NCBI GenBank assembly: GCA_002348045.1
Contig: DDYO01000001.1
Location: 1,030 to 23,022 of the forward strand
DNA length: 21,993 nucleotides
Origin: Anaerolineales bacterium UBA2232
Lineage (GTDB): Bacteria > Chloroflexota > Anaerolineae > UBA2200
Direction of reading: 5' to 3'
Of this stretch, positions 14,906 through 21,669 are shown piece after piece (positions within the stretch are counted from its first letter, which is position 1; every line of letters starts with the position of its first letter). Under the pieces are notes generated by a model. That model ran no database searches, was not told the DNA's origin, and was given only the letters and a program-made list of their open reading frames with translations. Position numbers and translations under genes: made by a program.

Positions 14906-16279
14906 ATGAATAGGTGTCTGTCCGGTATCTTCCTGGCGCTTGCTATGCTCTTGCCGCTGACCGGATGCCAGGGGTCGGCCGGGAGCGGCGCCATTGATAA
15001 ACTGCGCGCTTCTGGCACGATTGCCGCCCGCGAGGTCGAAGTTGCAGCCGAGGTTGGAGGCGCCGTCAAAGAGGTAGCCGTCGAGGAGGGCGATAGGGTA
15101 AAGGAGGGCGACGTGCTCTTCCGCCTGGACGATGAGCTGCTCAGGGCTCAACGTGCTCAGGCCGAAGCCGGGCTACGCCTCGCCCAAGCGCGTCTGGATG
15201 AGGTCAAGGCCGGTGCTCGCTCCGAGGAAGTTGTCGGCGCACAGGCGGCGCTTGAGGCCGCCAAGGCGCAATTGGCCAAGGCGCAGCAGGGGGCACGGCC
15301 CGAGGAGGTCGCCTCAGGCCAGGCCGCGGTTGATGCGGCACGCGCAGGCGTGCGGACGGCGGGGGGGGGACTTGCCGCCGCTCAGGCGGCGCTGCAGAAA
15401 GCGCTGGCCGGGGCGACGGCAGAAGACATCGCTATCGCCGAGCGGCTGGTGGAGCAGGCCAAGAACACGTTGTGGGGAGCGCAGAGCCAGCGTGACGGCA
15501 TCTGTGGTAGCGTCGGGGTCGCTACCCGCCAGTCTGACTGCGATGGCGCGAAAGCGGGCGTCCAATCGGCCACGGAGGCGGTGCGCATTGCGGAGCTGCA
15601 ATTGCAGCAGGTGCGGGGCGGGGCTCGGCCGGAGGATATCGCAGCCGCCAAGGCTCAGGTCGAGCAGGGCCAAGGCCAACTGAGTGCGACTGAGGCCCAA
15701 CTGCGGCAGGCGGAAGCCGGGCTGGCTCAGCTGAAGAACGGAGCATCCGCTGAAGACATCGCCATAGCCAAGGCGGGGGTCGACCGCGCGCGGGCTGCGT
15801 ACGACATGGTCACAGCGGGTGCGCGCGCTGAGACGATGGAGGCGGCCAGGGCTCAGCTGGATGCTGCGCAGGCGGCCCTCAAGCTGGTTGACGTGCAACT
15901 GGGGAAGACGGTGATCCATGCGCCGCTATCCGGCGTGGTGCTGACGCGCAACATCGAACCTGGCGAGATCGCCGTGCCGAGCAGCACAGTCATCGTGATT
16001 GGCAGACTGGACGAGGTGGAGCTCACCGTGTACGTACCCGAGGACGTCTACGGGCAAGTGCAGGTGAGCCAACGAGTGGAGGTCTCTGTCGATTCGTTCG
16101 CCCTGGAGCGTTTCGCCGGCAGCGTGGTGCGCATTGCCGACAAGGCCGAGTTCACGCCACGCAACGTGCAGACGGTAGAGGGGCGGCGTAGCACGGTCTA
16201 CGGAGTCAAGATCCGTGTGCTCAATCCAGAGCTCAAGCTCAAAGCGGGGATGCCGGCCGATGTGGCTTTTGTTCGATAA
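14906..16279 (+). CDS. HlyD/YbhG-type adaptor lipoprotein with long coiled-coil hairpin
   Basis: This 457-aa membrane-fusion/adaptor subunit belongs to the preceding ABC exporter. The N-terminus is a lipoprotein signal ending LPLTG|C21. The lipoyl/barrel half VEVAAEVGGAVKEVAVEEGDRVKEGDVLF (45-72) is followed by a very long Ala/Gln-rich coiled-coil hairpin (about 78-330), then HAPLSGVVLTRNIEPGEIA (338-356) and the beta-barrel domain to the end. In the hairpin a GAxxE(D/E/T) motif starts at residues 103, 129, 169, 239, 279 and 305, giving mirror-symmetric spacing of 26-40-70-40-26. Two cysteines, C200 and C212, flank the predicted tip. The start is ATG 14906 after GGTGGAGGT. The same frame is open back to 14744, but that part overlaps the permease gene. 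No TolC-type channel is present, fitting a monoderm. Confidence 0.92.
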   Translation: MNRCLSGIFLALAMLLPLTGCQGSAGSGAIDKLRASGTIAAREVEVAAEVGGAVKEVAVEEGDRVKEGDVLFRLDDELLRAQRAQAEAGLRLAQARLDEVKAGARSEEVVGAQAALEAAKAQLAKAQQGARPEEVASGQAAVDAARAGVRTAGGGLAAAQAALQKALAGATAEDIAIAERLVEQAKNTLWGAQSQRDGICGSVGVATRQSDCDGAKAGVQSATEAVRIAELQLQQVRGGARPEDIAAAKAQVEQGQGQLSATEAQLRQAEAGLAQLKNGASAEDIAIAKAGVDRARAAYDMVTAGARAETMEAARAQLDAAQAALKLVDVQLGKTVIHAPLSGVVLTRNIEPGEIAVPSSTVIVIGRLDEVELTVYVPEDVYGQVQVSQRVEVSVDSFALERFAGSVVRIADKAEFTPRNVQTVEGRRSTVYGVKIRVLNPELKLKAGMPADVAFVR

Positions 16280-16447
16280 CAGACGCCGTGAGGCCCTGCG
16301 CTGCGAAGAGTTGAGATTGCCCATGCGAGCGCGTCGCTTGGAGATGGAAACAAGCCTGTCTGAGAGAGTGGTCCCACCTTTGATAGGTCGGGCCAGGGGC
16401 AATCGGCACAGCTTTCCGTTTGGGGGACGACCAGAGGTGTATAGAGC

Positions 16448-16882
16448 ATGAGTATGGCCAATCTAGCAGTAATAGAAGTTCAGAACAAACGCGACCGTGA
16501 CGAGATGATTATGTTTCCATGGACCAGCATGAAGGTCGCGGGAGTCTTGGACGAGTATCAGGGATGCGGTATAGCGGCACTGCTCTTCGTGGAACTGGCC
16601 AAAGCTGCTTTACCCAGGGGCTTTCGCATGATCGACTTGTCCTTGCAGGCAGAGAACAGCGAAAAGTTGACCACGCTGGTCACTCATTTCGGTGCTGAAG
16701 ACTACAAGCGCTACCGCGTCTACAAGATGCCCCTCAAAACTCTATGGCAAGCCTGGCATCTGGGAGAAACTGCAACGGAGGCGGAGAGGATATGGCTTTT
16801 GCCACCTTTGATCTCGATGGCACTCTGTATAGCGGACACATCGTCCAAGGCGTCGCCCGGCACCACTGGGAGCATCGCGTAA
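16448..16882 (+). CDS. GNAT-like acetyltransferase fragment running into the next gene
   Basis: The 144-residue ORF looks like the C-terminal part of a GNAT-fold protein. GVLDEYQGCGIAALLFVELAKAA (32-54) is the acetyl-CoA loop (Q-x-x-G-x-A), and FGAEDYKRYRVYKMPL (81-96) is the closing strand typical of GNATs that end YKRYRIYEK. The fold's N-terminal half is missing: only about 30 residues precede the acetyl-CoA loop, far fewer than a full domain. After residue 96 the translation has no GNAT similarity and runs 91 bp into the phosphatase gene in another frame, so the original stop may have been lost. The ribosome-binding site is weak (AGAGGTG about 10 nt upstream). Most likely a decayed gene. 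It could still be translated and couple expression of the next gene. Confidence 0.5.
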   Translation: MSMANLAVIEVQNKRDRDEMIMFPWTSMKVAGVLDEYQGCGIAALLFVELAKAALPRGFRMIDLSLQAENSEKLTTLVTHFGAEDYKRYRVYKMPLKTLWQAWHLGETATEAERIWLLPPLISMALCIADTSSKASPGTTGSIA

Positions 16883-17463
16883 AACGGGTGCTGCTGTGTT
16901 TCTATTTGGCCACCCATGTACCACTGTGGCCTCTGTGGAAACTGGGCCTGCTGTCTGAATCGACCGCGCGCGAGCTCTGGCTCCGTGACATGGCCTGGAC
17001 CATACGCGGGTGGACGCCGGATGAGGCGGCTCTTGCCTCTGCCTGGATTGCACAGCAGTATGTGCTGCCATTGGTTCGTTCTGATGTGTTGGATCGGCTC
17101 AGGGAGCACCAAGCCAGGGGGCATCGCGTGATCATCGTTTCCGGCACCCTTTCTCCTTTGCTGGAGGCAATCGGCAGAGTGCTGGGCGTGGTGGAGACCG
17201 TGGGGACACCGACGGTGATCAAAGCGGGTCGCTACACTGGAGCCTGTGAGTTGCCCACATGCCAAGGACCAGGCAAAGTGTTGCGTCTGGAGGCCCACCT
17301 GCAAAGCGATGGCGAGGTCCCGTGGAACGAAAGCTATGCCTACGCCGACAGCTATGTGGACCTCACTTTGTTAGAACGCGTGGGTCACCCCGTGGCCGTC
17401 TATCCGGACCCTAAACTGGCTGCTCAGGCCAGGAGCCATGGGTGGGAGATTCTGGGAGAATAG
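16792..17463 (+). CDS. HAD-IB phosphatase (phosphoserine-phosphatase-like)
   Basis: This is a complete 223-aa hydrolase of the HAD subfamily IB, which removes phosphate from small phosphorylated metabolites or lipids. Motif I FDLDGTLY (nucleophile Asp7, acid Asp9), motif II VSGT (Ser117), motif III Lys162 in GPGKV, and motif IV YADSYVDLTLLERVGHPVAV with Asp186 and Asp190 are all present. A hydrophobic cap segment (KRVLLCFYLATHVPLWPLW, 31-49) could touch the membrane, and similar caps occur in HAD-IB enzymes acting on lysophosphatidic acid or glycerol phosphate. The start is ATG 16792 with GCGGAGAGGA immediately upstream. The frame is open to 16744 but that adds no domain. The gene overlaps the end of the GNAT-like ORF. 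A broken relative lies behind degV (2163-2466). Confidence 0.88.
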   Translation: MAFATFDLDGTLYSGHIVQGVARHHWEHRVKRVLLCFYLATHVPLWPLWKLGLLSESTARELWLRDMAWTIRGWTPDEAALASAWIAQQYVLPLVRSDVLDRLREHQARGHRVIIVSGTLSPLLEAIGRVLGVVETVGTPTVIKAGRYTGACELPTCQGPGKVLRLEAHLQSDGEVPWNESYAYADSYVDLTLLERVGHPVAVYPDPKLAAQARSHGWEILGE

Positions 17464-18066
17464 GTCGCCATCGTGAAGATGGTTATCTTAGCGTCTTGTG
17501 CTGTGCTAAGGGTTTGGCAGTCAATGACGATCAGATTTGCCCTCACGACCGATATGTTGAATAGCCCTGCCAAATGATGGGTCTTGATCTCTGCCGCCCT
17601 CTCGAAACCATCGTGCTGACCCTTCGGCGTCGAGGTCCTCAGTCCGGGGGATAGGGTCCTGGACAGAACTGAGCCTAAGCGGAACGAACCTCGCGTTGAT
17701 CACCAACACCTCACACGTCCGACCTCTCCCAGAACCAAACAGAGTCAGGATGAATGATATTCGCGGCCGTTGTGCTGCTGCCACAGCTGTAGCCTCTGCT
17801 CGACTTGAGCCAAGGAACTGAAGGTAACCCCGGCCTCCCGCTCCTGGCATATGTGATCGCACGAATGATAGAGCTGTTTGCGCAATAGCGAGCTATGGAC
17901 TAGAATACTGGGTGCTTGGAGGGAACAGAATCGGTCCTGAGCAGCCCAAGTGGAGACCAGCCGTGCTAGCGGCGTGGATAGTTGTGACGTCCGTATTGCC
18001 TTCAGTTGATGCTGATGCGCGAGGTGCTGGTCGGTTTGCGTGAGCACCTTATGCTGCAAGTCCTGT
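17464..18066. other. About 600-bp gene-poor stretch after the phosphatase
   Basis: I see no convincing gene. Two overlapping open frames on the - strand (17521-17862 and 17745-18179) have no recognisable domain or ribosome-binding site. The second reads through the tRNA-like sequence downstream and gives the MGLEPTTT-type peptide often produced when antisense tRNA sequence is translated. A weak hairpin, CTTAGC/GCTAAG near 17490-17512, could be an inefficient terminator of the phosphatase gene. Composition is less GC-rich than the flanking genes, which fits non-coding or decayed DNA. Confidence 0.4.
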
Positions 18067-18254
18067 ACCACTAGATGTAGTGGTCCGAAGCGCTCAGACA
18101 TACTACAGGTTGTGTTTGATGGGCCACTGATGGAGGCCCTGCCTTCCAAGTAGGTTGTCGTGGGTTCGAGTCCCATCACCCGCTCTGGTTACCGATGACG
18201 CCTTCCAGCATGGTGCCACAACACGTGGTGGTATTGCGCTGGGAGGCATTTGTC
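18067..18254. repeat. Structured intergenic repeat, copy 1 (tRNA-Gly-derived)
   Basis: This aligns along its length with 20674-20848. Order of parts: a 7-bp hairpin ACCACTA-gatg-TAGTGGT (18067-18084); a conserved unpaired word GAAGCGCTCAGACAT (copy 2 reads GAAGTGCTTAGACAT); a tRNA-like section with a T-arm; and a long hairpin whose 10-bp base GCCTTCCAGC/GCTGGGAGGC (18200-18209 with 18238-18247) is identical in both copies. The inner stem TGCCAC/GTGGTA is also conserved. It lies about 230 bp upstream of the dehydrogenase start. It could be a decayed mobile element, an attachment region or a regulatory RNA. Confidence 0.75.
18123..18184 (+). pseudogene. tRNA-Gly(TCC)-like sequence lacking the 5' acceptor strand
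   Basis: Anticodon stem CCTGC/GTAGG (18138-18142 with 18150-18154) encloses loop CTTCCAA, placing TCC at 34-36. Variable loop TTGTC. T-arm GTGGG-TTCGAGT-CCCAT (18160-18176) is fully paired with one G-T. The 3' acceptor strand CACCCGC plus T follows (18177-18184), as in glycine tRNAs. A 3-bp D-stem GCC/GGC with a 9-nt loop containing GG is possible. Upstream bases do not pair with the acceptor strand (GCGGGTG would be needed) and CCA is not encoded. It is therefore a tRNA pseudogene or tRNA-derived element, not a working tRNA. Confidence 0.65.
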
Positions 18255-18434
18255 TGTGTTAGGTGAACAACTGGCGCTGCAGACTCGTATCCGACAATTC
18301 GGTTTCGCTCAAGAGTGGCACCTGTGCCCGCGCTTGGGAAGCCAATGGAGAGGGTGTCTAGGACTGTCAAAAACACCTGATCACACTAGGATTGATTGAA
18401 GCAGCTCACGGCCATTGCGGCTGTTATGCATACG

Positions 18435-18449
18435 GCGCGATCGTCGCGC
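18435..18449. promoter_or_regulatory. Palindrome upstream of the dehydrogenase gene, possible operator
   Basis: GCGCGA-TCG-TCGCGC is a perfect 6-bp inverted repeat about 36 bp before the dehydrogenase start codon. Its place between the likely promoter region and the ribosome-binding site would suit a repressor site or a small 5'-UTR hairpin. No promoter could be assigned with confidence. Confidence 0.25.
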
Positions 18450-18485
18450 AGGAATATCAATACTTTAACGAGGGGAAAGCACAAC

Positions 18486-19529
18486 ATGGCTGGTCAAACA
18501 ATGAAGGCTGTCGTCTACACGGGTGTCAAGCAAGTAGAGATCCGCGAGTTTCCGATACCAAAGCCCAAGACAGGCGAAGTTCTGCTGAGAGTGCGAGCGT
18601 GCGCGCTCTGCACGGTGGAGCAGCGGCTGTACAGCGGTGTAATCCAGCGCTATCCGACTGTGGCTGGACACGAGTATGCCGGCGAGATCGTTGAGATTGG
18701 TGAAGGCGCCAAGACATCGCTGAAGGTGGGCGATCATGCCTCTCAGGGTTCGTCTTCGTGCGGCACCTGCTACTTCTGCCGGATTGGCGAGAACACCCGG
18801 TGTGAACTGGGATTCGGCCGCGACAAGCCCTATGAAGGCATACCTGGGATGTGGGGCATGGCCGAGTACAAGATCCTGCCTCTGGATCGGGTGTACAAGC
18901 TTGCCAGCGACCTTCCGTTTGTGGAAGGCGCGTTGACGGAACCGACTGCTTGCGTGACTCACGCGCATCGTCGCCTCAACATCAAGATGGGCGACAACGT
19001 CTTGGTCATTGGCGCGGGCACCATGGGCATGCTCAACATGATGGTTGCCAAGGCCGCCGGCGCAAGGGTAATGGTCAGCGAAATCGATGAGGCCCGTGCC
19101 AAGAAGGCACTGGGTCTCGGCGCGACCGAGGTCTTTAACCCTAAGGATGAGCAGTTCGTTGAGAAGGTCAAGGCGGCCACTGATGGACTGGGTGCAGATG
19201 TCGTAATCATGGCCATCGGCAATGCCGCGGCTAACAAGCAGGGGTATTCGGTGCTGGCCCCCCTGGGGCGGATGTGCTTCTTTGCCTCCGCTCACCCCGC
19301 GCAGGACTTTTGCGTGGACCCGAACCCGGTTCACTCAAACCAGTACGTGATCACTGGCTCGGTCAGCGGTGACGTTCAAGCCTTTGTCGTTGCGACGCGG
19401 CTCCTGAACAACAGAATCCTGAATGTGAAGCCCCTGATCGAAACCACGTTCCCCATCGAGCGGGCCAATGAGGCGCTCGAACTGGCGAGCGCAGCGGATA
19501 GGGTATATCGGGTTGTCATAACCATGTAG
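18486..19529 (+). CDS. Zinc-dependent medium-chain alcohol/polyol dehydrogenase
   Basis: This 347-aa member of the MDR family (sorbitol/threonine dehydrogenase type) oxidises an alcohol or polyol with NAD(P)+. Catalytic zinc ligands fit Cys42 (ACALCTVEQ), His62-Glu63 (AGHEYAGEIVEIGEG) and Glu152 (LTEPTACV). Structural zinc cysteines C92-x2-C95-x2-C98-x7-C106 are all present. The Rossmann motif is VIGAGTMGM (174-182), and an acidic end of beta-2 (VSEIDEAR) favours NAD+. Start ATG 18486 follows GAGGGGA at 18470-18476. The frame is open to 18396, but those 30 residues are not part of the domain. About 175 bp downstream on the same strand is a class I aldolase. The pair suggests oxidation of a sugar or polyol, then cleavage of its phosphorylated form. 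The exact substrate cannot be read. Confidence 0.92.
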   Translation: MAGQTMKAVVYTGVKQVEIREFPIPKPKTGEVLLRVRACALCTVEQRLYSGVIQRYPTVAGHEYAGEIVEIGEGAKTSLKVGDHASQGSSSCGTCYFCRIGENTRCELGFGRDKPYEGIPGMWGMAEYKILPLDRVYKLASDLPFVEGALTEPTACVTHAHRRLNIKMGDNVLVIGAGTMGMLNMMVAKAAGARVMVSEIDEARAKKALGLGATEVFNPKDEQFVEKVKAATDGLGADVVIMAIGNAAANKQGYSVLAPLGRMCFFASAHPAQDFCVDPNPVHSNQYVITGSVSGDVQAFVVATRLLNNRILNVKPLIETTFPIERANEALELASAADRVYRVVITM

Positions 19530-19536
19530 TGGAACA

Positions 19537-19565
19537 GACCGAGCGCACTAGAAGTGCGCTCGGTC
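19537..19565 (+). terminator. Perfect 13-bp hairpin between dehydrogenase and aldolase genes
   Basis: GACCGAGCGCACT (19537-19549) pairs perfectly with AGTGCGCTCGGTC (19553-19565) around loop AGA, 7 bp after the dehydrogenase stop. No T-tract follows, so it may be a Rho-assisted terminator, a processing site or an mRNA-stabilising element that sets dehydrogenase and aldolase levels apart. Confidence 0.65.
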
Positions 19566-19704
19566 GGACGTCGACTGGCCGCGCCCATTTCGTGCCCGGC
19601 CAGTCAGAGAGAGGCTCTCCTGGCGCACGCCGAGTGCGGCAGGGAGTGCCAACACACTCTTGAATGCACACGAGCGGTGCTCGAAATCATCAAAGGAGAA
19701 TGCA

Positions 19705-20472
19705 ATGAAGGTCTTGAAGAGAAGGATGTACAACCTGTTCCGCAGCGACGGCCGTACCCTGATCGTGGCTATGGACGGTGCGAACCAGAGCCCGAACGTA
19801 ACCCCGAATATGCGCCATCCTGGCGAACTGATCGAAAAGTGCGTGGCCGGCGGCGCTGACGTTATCATGACCACCTATGGCACTGCCAAGTACTTTGCCA
19901 AGGAAATCGGTGGGGCCGGCCTGATCGTCAACTTTAGGCCCGAGGGGCCGATGCTCGACCGTGAAGCCGAGATGGCTTTGCGCATTGGCGCGGACGGAAT
20001 CAAGGCTATGATTCATCCCTGGTCGGACATCATGCCGAACGCTGTCGTCACGGCCGCTACCTTGGGTGACGAATGCGACAAGCTTGGTCTGGTCTACCTT
20101 CCTGAGGTGATGCCGGGTGGCTTCCGCGGCGGCCCTGAGTGGCGCACGCCCGAGAAGATCGCGGCAGGCGCGCGTTTCGCGGCTGAGGCCGGCGGCGATT
20201 TTGTCAAGACCTTCTACACTGGAGACCCAGAATCCTTCAAGGTTGTCATCGACAACTGCTATATTCCGGTGGTGATCCTTGGCGGCGAGAAGGCCGAGAG
20301 CGATGAGGACCTTCTGAAGACCGTCAAGGACAGCCTGGATGCTGGCGGTGCTGGCTGCGCCTTTGGGCGCAACGTCTACCAGCACGAGCATCCGGACAAG
20401 ATCTGCCGTGCGATCACCGCGGTGATGCACGATGGTGCAACTGTGGCCCAGGCCCTCAAGCTGCTCAAGTAG
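19705..20472 (+). CDS. Class I aldolase of the DhnA/DeoC/LacD family
   Basis: This 255-aa TIM-barrel aldolase uses a lysine Schiff base. Lys168 lies in GGDFVKTFYTGDPES, the signature of archaeal-type class I fructose-bisphosphate aldolases and LacD-like tagatose-bisphosphate aldolases. Asp24 (AMDGANQSP) sits where the family has DHG, but the His is missing. IHPWSD (103-108), LPEVMPGG, ILGGEK (191-196, usually GGPK in the phosphate site) and GCAFGRNVYQHEHP (217-230) complete the fold. The DHG-to-DGA and GGPK-to-GGEK changes hint at a substrate other than fructose 1,6-bisphosphate. Start ATG 19705 has AAAGGAGAA 6 nt upstream; the frame is open to 19660 but without a better start. The upstream neighbour is the zinc dehydrogenase, and a long hairpin follows the stop. 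Confidence 0.9.
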   Translation: MKVLKRRMYNLFRSDGRTLIVAMDGANQSPNVTPNMRHPGELIEKCVAGGADVIMTTYGTAKYFAKEIGGAGLIVNFRPEGPMLDREAEMALRIGADGIKAMIHPWSDIMPNAVVTAATLGDECDKLGLVYLPEVMPGGFRGGPEWRTPEKIAAGARFAAEAGGDFVKTFYTGDPESFKVVIDNCYIPVVILGGEKAESDEDLLKTVKDSLDAGGAGCAFGRNVYQHEHPDKICRAITAVMHDGATVAQALKLLK

Positions 20473-20485
20473 CGAAGTGAAGCGA

Positions 20486-20516
20486 GTACCAGGGCTGGCA
20501 TTGCCAGCCCTGGTAC
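20486..20516 (+). terminator. Perfect 14-bp hairpin after the aldolase gene
   Basis: GTACCAGGGCTGGC (20486-20499) pairs perfectly with GCCAGCCCTGGTAC (20503-20516) around loop ATT, 13 bp after the aldolase stop. As with the hairpin after the dehydrogenase, no T-run follows. Position and strength suggest a transcription end or 3'-end stabiliser for the module. Confidence 0.65.
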
Positions 20517-20673
20517 GATGTACAGCAAGTGGGTGTCTGTAGGCTCGGGTGATGTGCCACGGGATGGCAAATGGCGCAGTGAGATGCCCCCGGCAGATTC
20601 CGGTGACCAGGGGCTGTGGCTTGGTATCGTGTCTTTAGTTGCGAGATAGAGCAGCCAGTTTTGCGTAGACTGC
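20517..20673. other. Gene-free spacer between aldolase hairpin and repeat copy 2
   Basis: I see no gene or clear motif in these 157 bp. Reverse-strand open frames here have no recognisable domain. It is the first part of a 663-bp gene-free gap (20473-21135), most of the rest of which is the structured repeat and a possible promoter. Confidence 0.3.
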
Positions 20674-20848
20674 ACCACTAGGCTTTGTGGTCTGAAGTGC
20701 TTAGACATGTGTGTTCCAGGGGCAACCGACAGAGCGTTTGCCTTCAAGTCGGTTGCTGTTGGTTCGAGTCCCATCGCCACTTCTAGTGACAAAGGCCTTC
20801 CAGCATGATGCCACAACAGATTGTGGTATTGAGCTGGGAGGCTTTGTC
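20674..20848. repeat. Structured intergenic repeat, copy 2 (tRNA-derived)
   Basis: Homologous to 18067-18254. It keeps the first hairpin as ACCAC/GTGGT (20674-20678 with 20687-20691), the word GAAGTGCTTAGACAT, the T-loop GGTTCGAGTCCCAT (20761-20774), and the long hairpin. Here that hairpin is longer: GACAAA-(G)-GCCTTCCAGC (20788-20804) pairs with GCTGGGAGGC-TTTGTC (20833-20848), and an inner stem TGCCACAA/TTGTGGTA closes on loop CAGA. The tRNA-like part has lost one anticodon-loop base and has a T-stem mismatch, but gains a perfect CAACCGAC/GTCGGTTG stem (20723-20730 with 20748-20755). It lies between the aldolase and the GNAT gene. Confidence 0.75.
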
Positions 20849-20957
20849 TCAGTCCCGTGAGCGCTACACCCTGTAAACTTGTGCCCCCCTCTCTCGTGAG
20901 TGCCTCGGCAAATCATCAGCCAGGACCATGCGTCGATCGAGGCATCTGGTAGACGAT

Positions 20958-20986
20958 TTGCCCGCAGGCGAGCTGGGTGATACTAT
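20958..20986 (+). promoter_or_regulatory. Possible sigma-70-type promoter upstream of the GNAT gene
   Basis: TTGCCC (20958-20963) and TACTAT (20981-20986) are separated by 17 bp, each matching the -35 and -10 consensus at four of six positions. They lie about 150 bp before the acetyltransferase start, in a gene-free stretch. Tentative. Confidence 0.3.
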
Positions 20987-21135
20987 AGAGTCACAAATTG
21001 GGCACGACCCCCCGACGATGGCGGAACGATTGTCTCTGACGCCGCCACCGGACGGATCCCTTGCCCGGGGTTGTGCGTCATCTCAGGGTGCGGAGCAGCA
21101 TCGACGCCCGGCCCGATTGATTGGCAGGAGGATCC

Positions 21136-21669
21136 GTGACCGCCACTCCCTCGTCAACAGTTCCTGAAGTCCACTTCCGCCGCATCACTGCCTGCACGAT
21201 GAACTCGATTTGCGAGCTGAGCGCGACACTCTCTCCCGCCCACCGGCGTATGGTGGCGGACAACGTGCGCTCCATCGCCGAGGCGCATTTTTCTGAAAGC
21301 GCCTGGATGCGCGCCATCTATGCCGGCGCGACTCTGGTGGGCTTTATCATGACCCACACCGGTCCGGATGCTGACGATGGCATCGACTGCCCCGGGGTTT
21401 TCCTGTGGCGCCTGATGATCGCTGGACCTCACCAAGGCAAGGGCTACGGTCGCCGCGCTGTGGAGAAGCTGACCCGGCACTTACAGGCGATGGGTGTGTC
21501 TGAGCTCTTTGCCAGCTGCGGGCAGGGCGAAGGCAGTCCCGAAGGTTTCTATCGCAGGCTGGGTTTCAGGCCTACTGGGGAGCACTATGGCGACGAGATC
21601 GAGCTGGCGTTGCCACTCGATCGCTACGCTGTTCTGCTTGATGGGCAAACGTCTGGCAGCGCTCATTGA
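21136..21669 (+). CDS. GNAT family N-acetyltransferase
   Basis: This 177-residue acetyltransferase moves the acetyl group from acetyl-CoA to an amine. LWRLMIAGPHQGKGYGRRAVEKL (90-112) contains the conserved strand and pyrophosphate loop Q100-G-K-G-Y-G105. SCGQGEGSPEGFYRRLGFRPTGE (127-149) is the second acetyl-CoA-binding region with the usual FYxxLGF. The layout resembles the spermine/spermidine (BltD-like) acetyltransferases, but the target amine is not determined. The start is taken as GTG 21136, since AGGAGGAT (21126-21133) sits just upstream; the frame is open to TTG 21121. It stands alone between repeat copy 2 and a partial exported protein and is unrelated in sequence to the GNAT-like fragment at 16448. 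Confidence 0.88.
   Translation: MTATPSSTVPEVHFRRITACTMNSICELSATLSPAHRRMVADNVRSIAEAHFSESAWMRAIYAGATLVGFIMTHTGPDADDGIDCPGVFLWRLMIAGPHQGKGYGRRAVEKLTRHLQAMGVSELFASCGQGEGSPEGFYRRLGFRPTGEHYGDEIELALPLDRYAVLLDGQTSGSAH

Noticed and set aside
17745..18179. Reverse-strand ORF starting MMGLEPTTT
   Set aside because: This kind of peptide arises from translating the antisense strand of tRNA-like sequence. The remainder has no domain or ribosome-binding site.
20376..20816. Reverse-strand ORF containing MGLEPTATD
   Set aside because: Same artefact, over repeat copy 2, and it also runs antisense into the aldolase gene.
18067..20848. Integron attC sites around the dehydrogenase/aldolase pair
   Set aside because: The hairpins lack the GTTRRRY/RYYYAAC core sites and no integrase is present.
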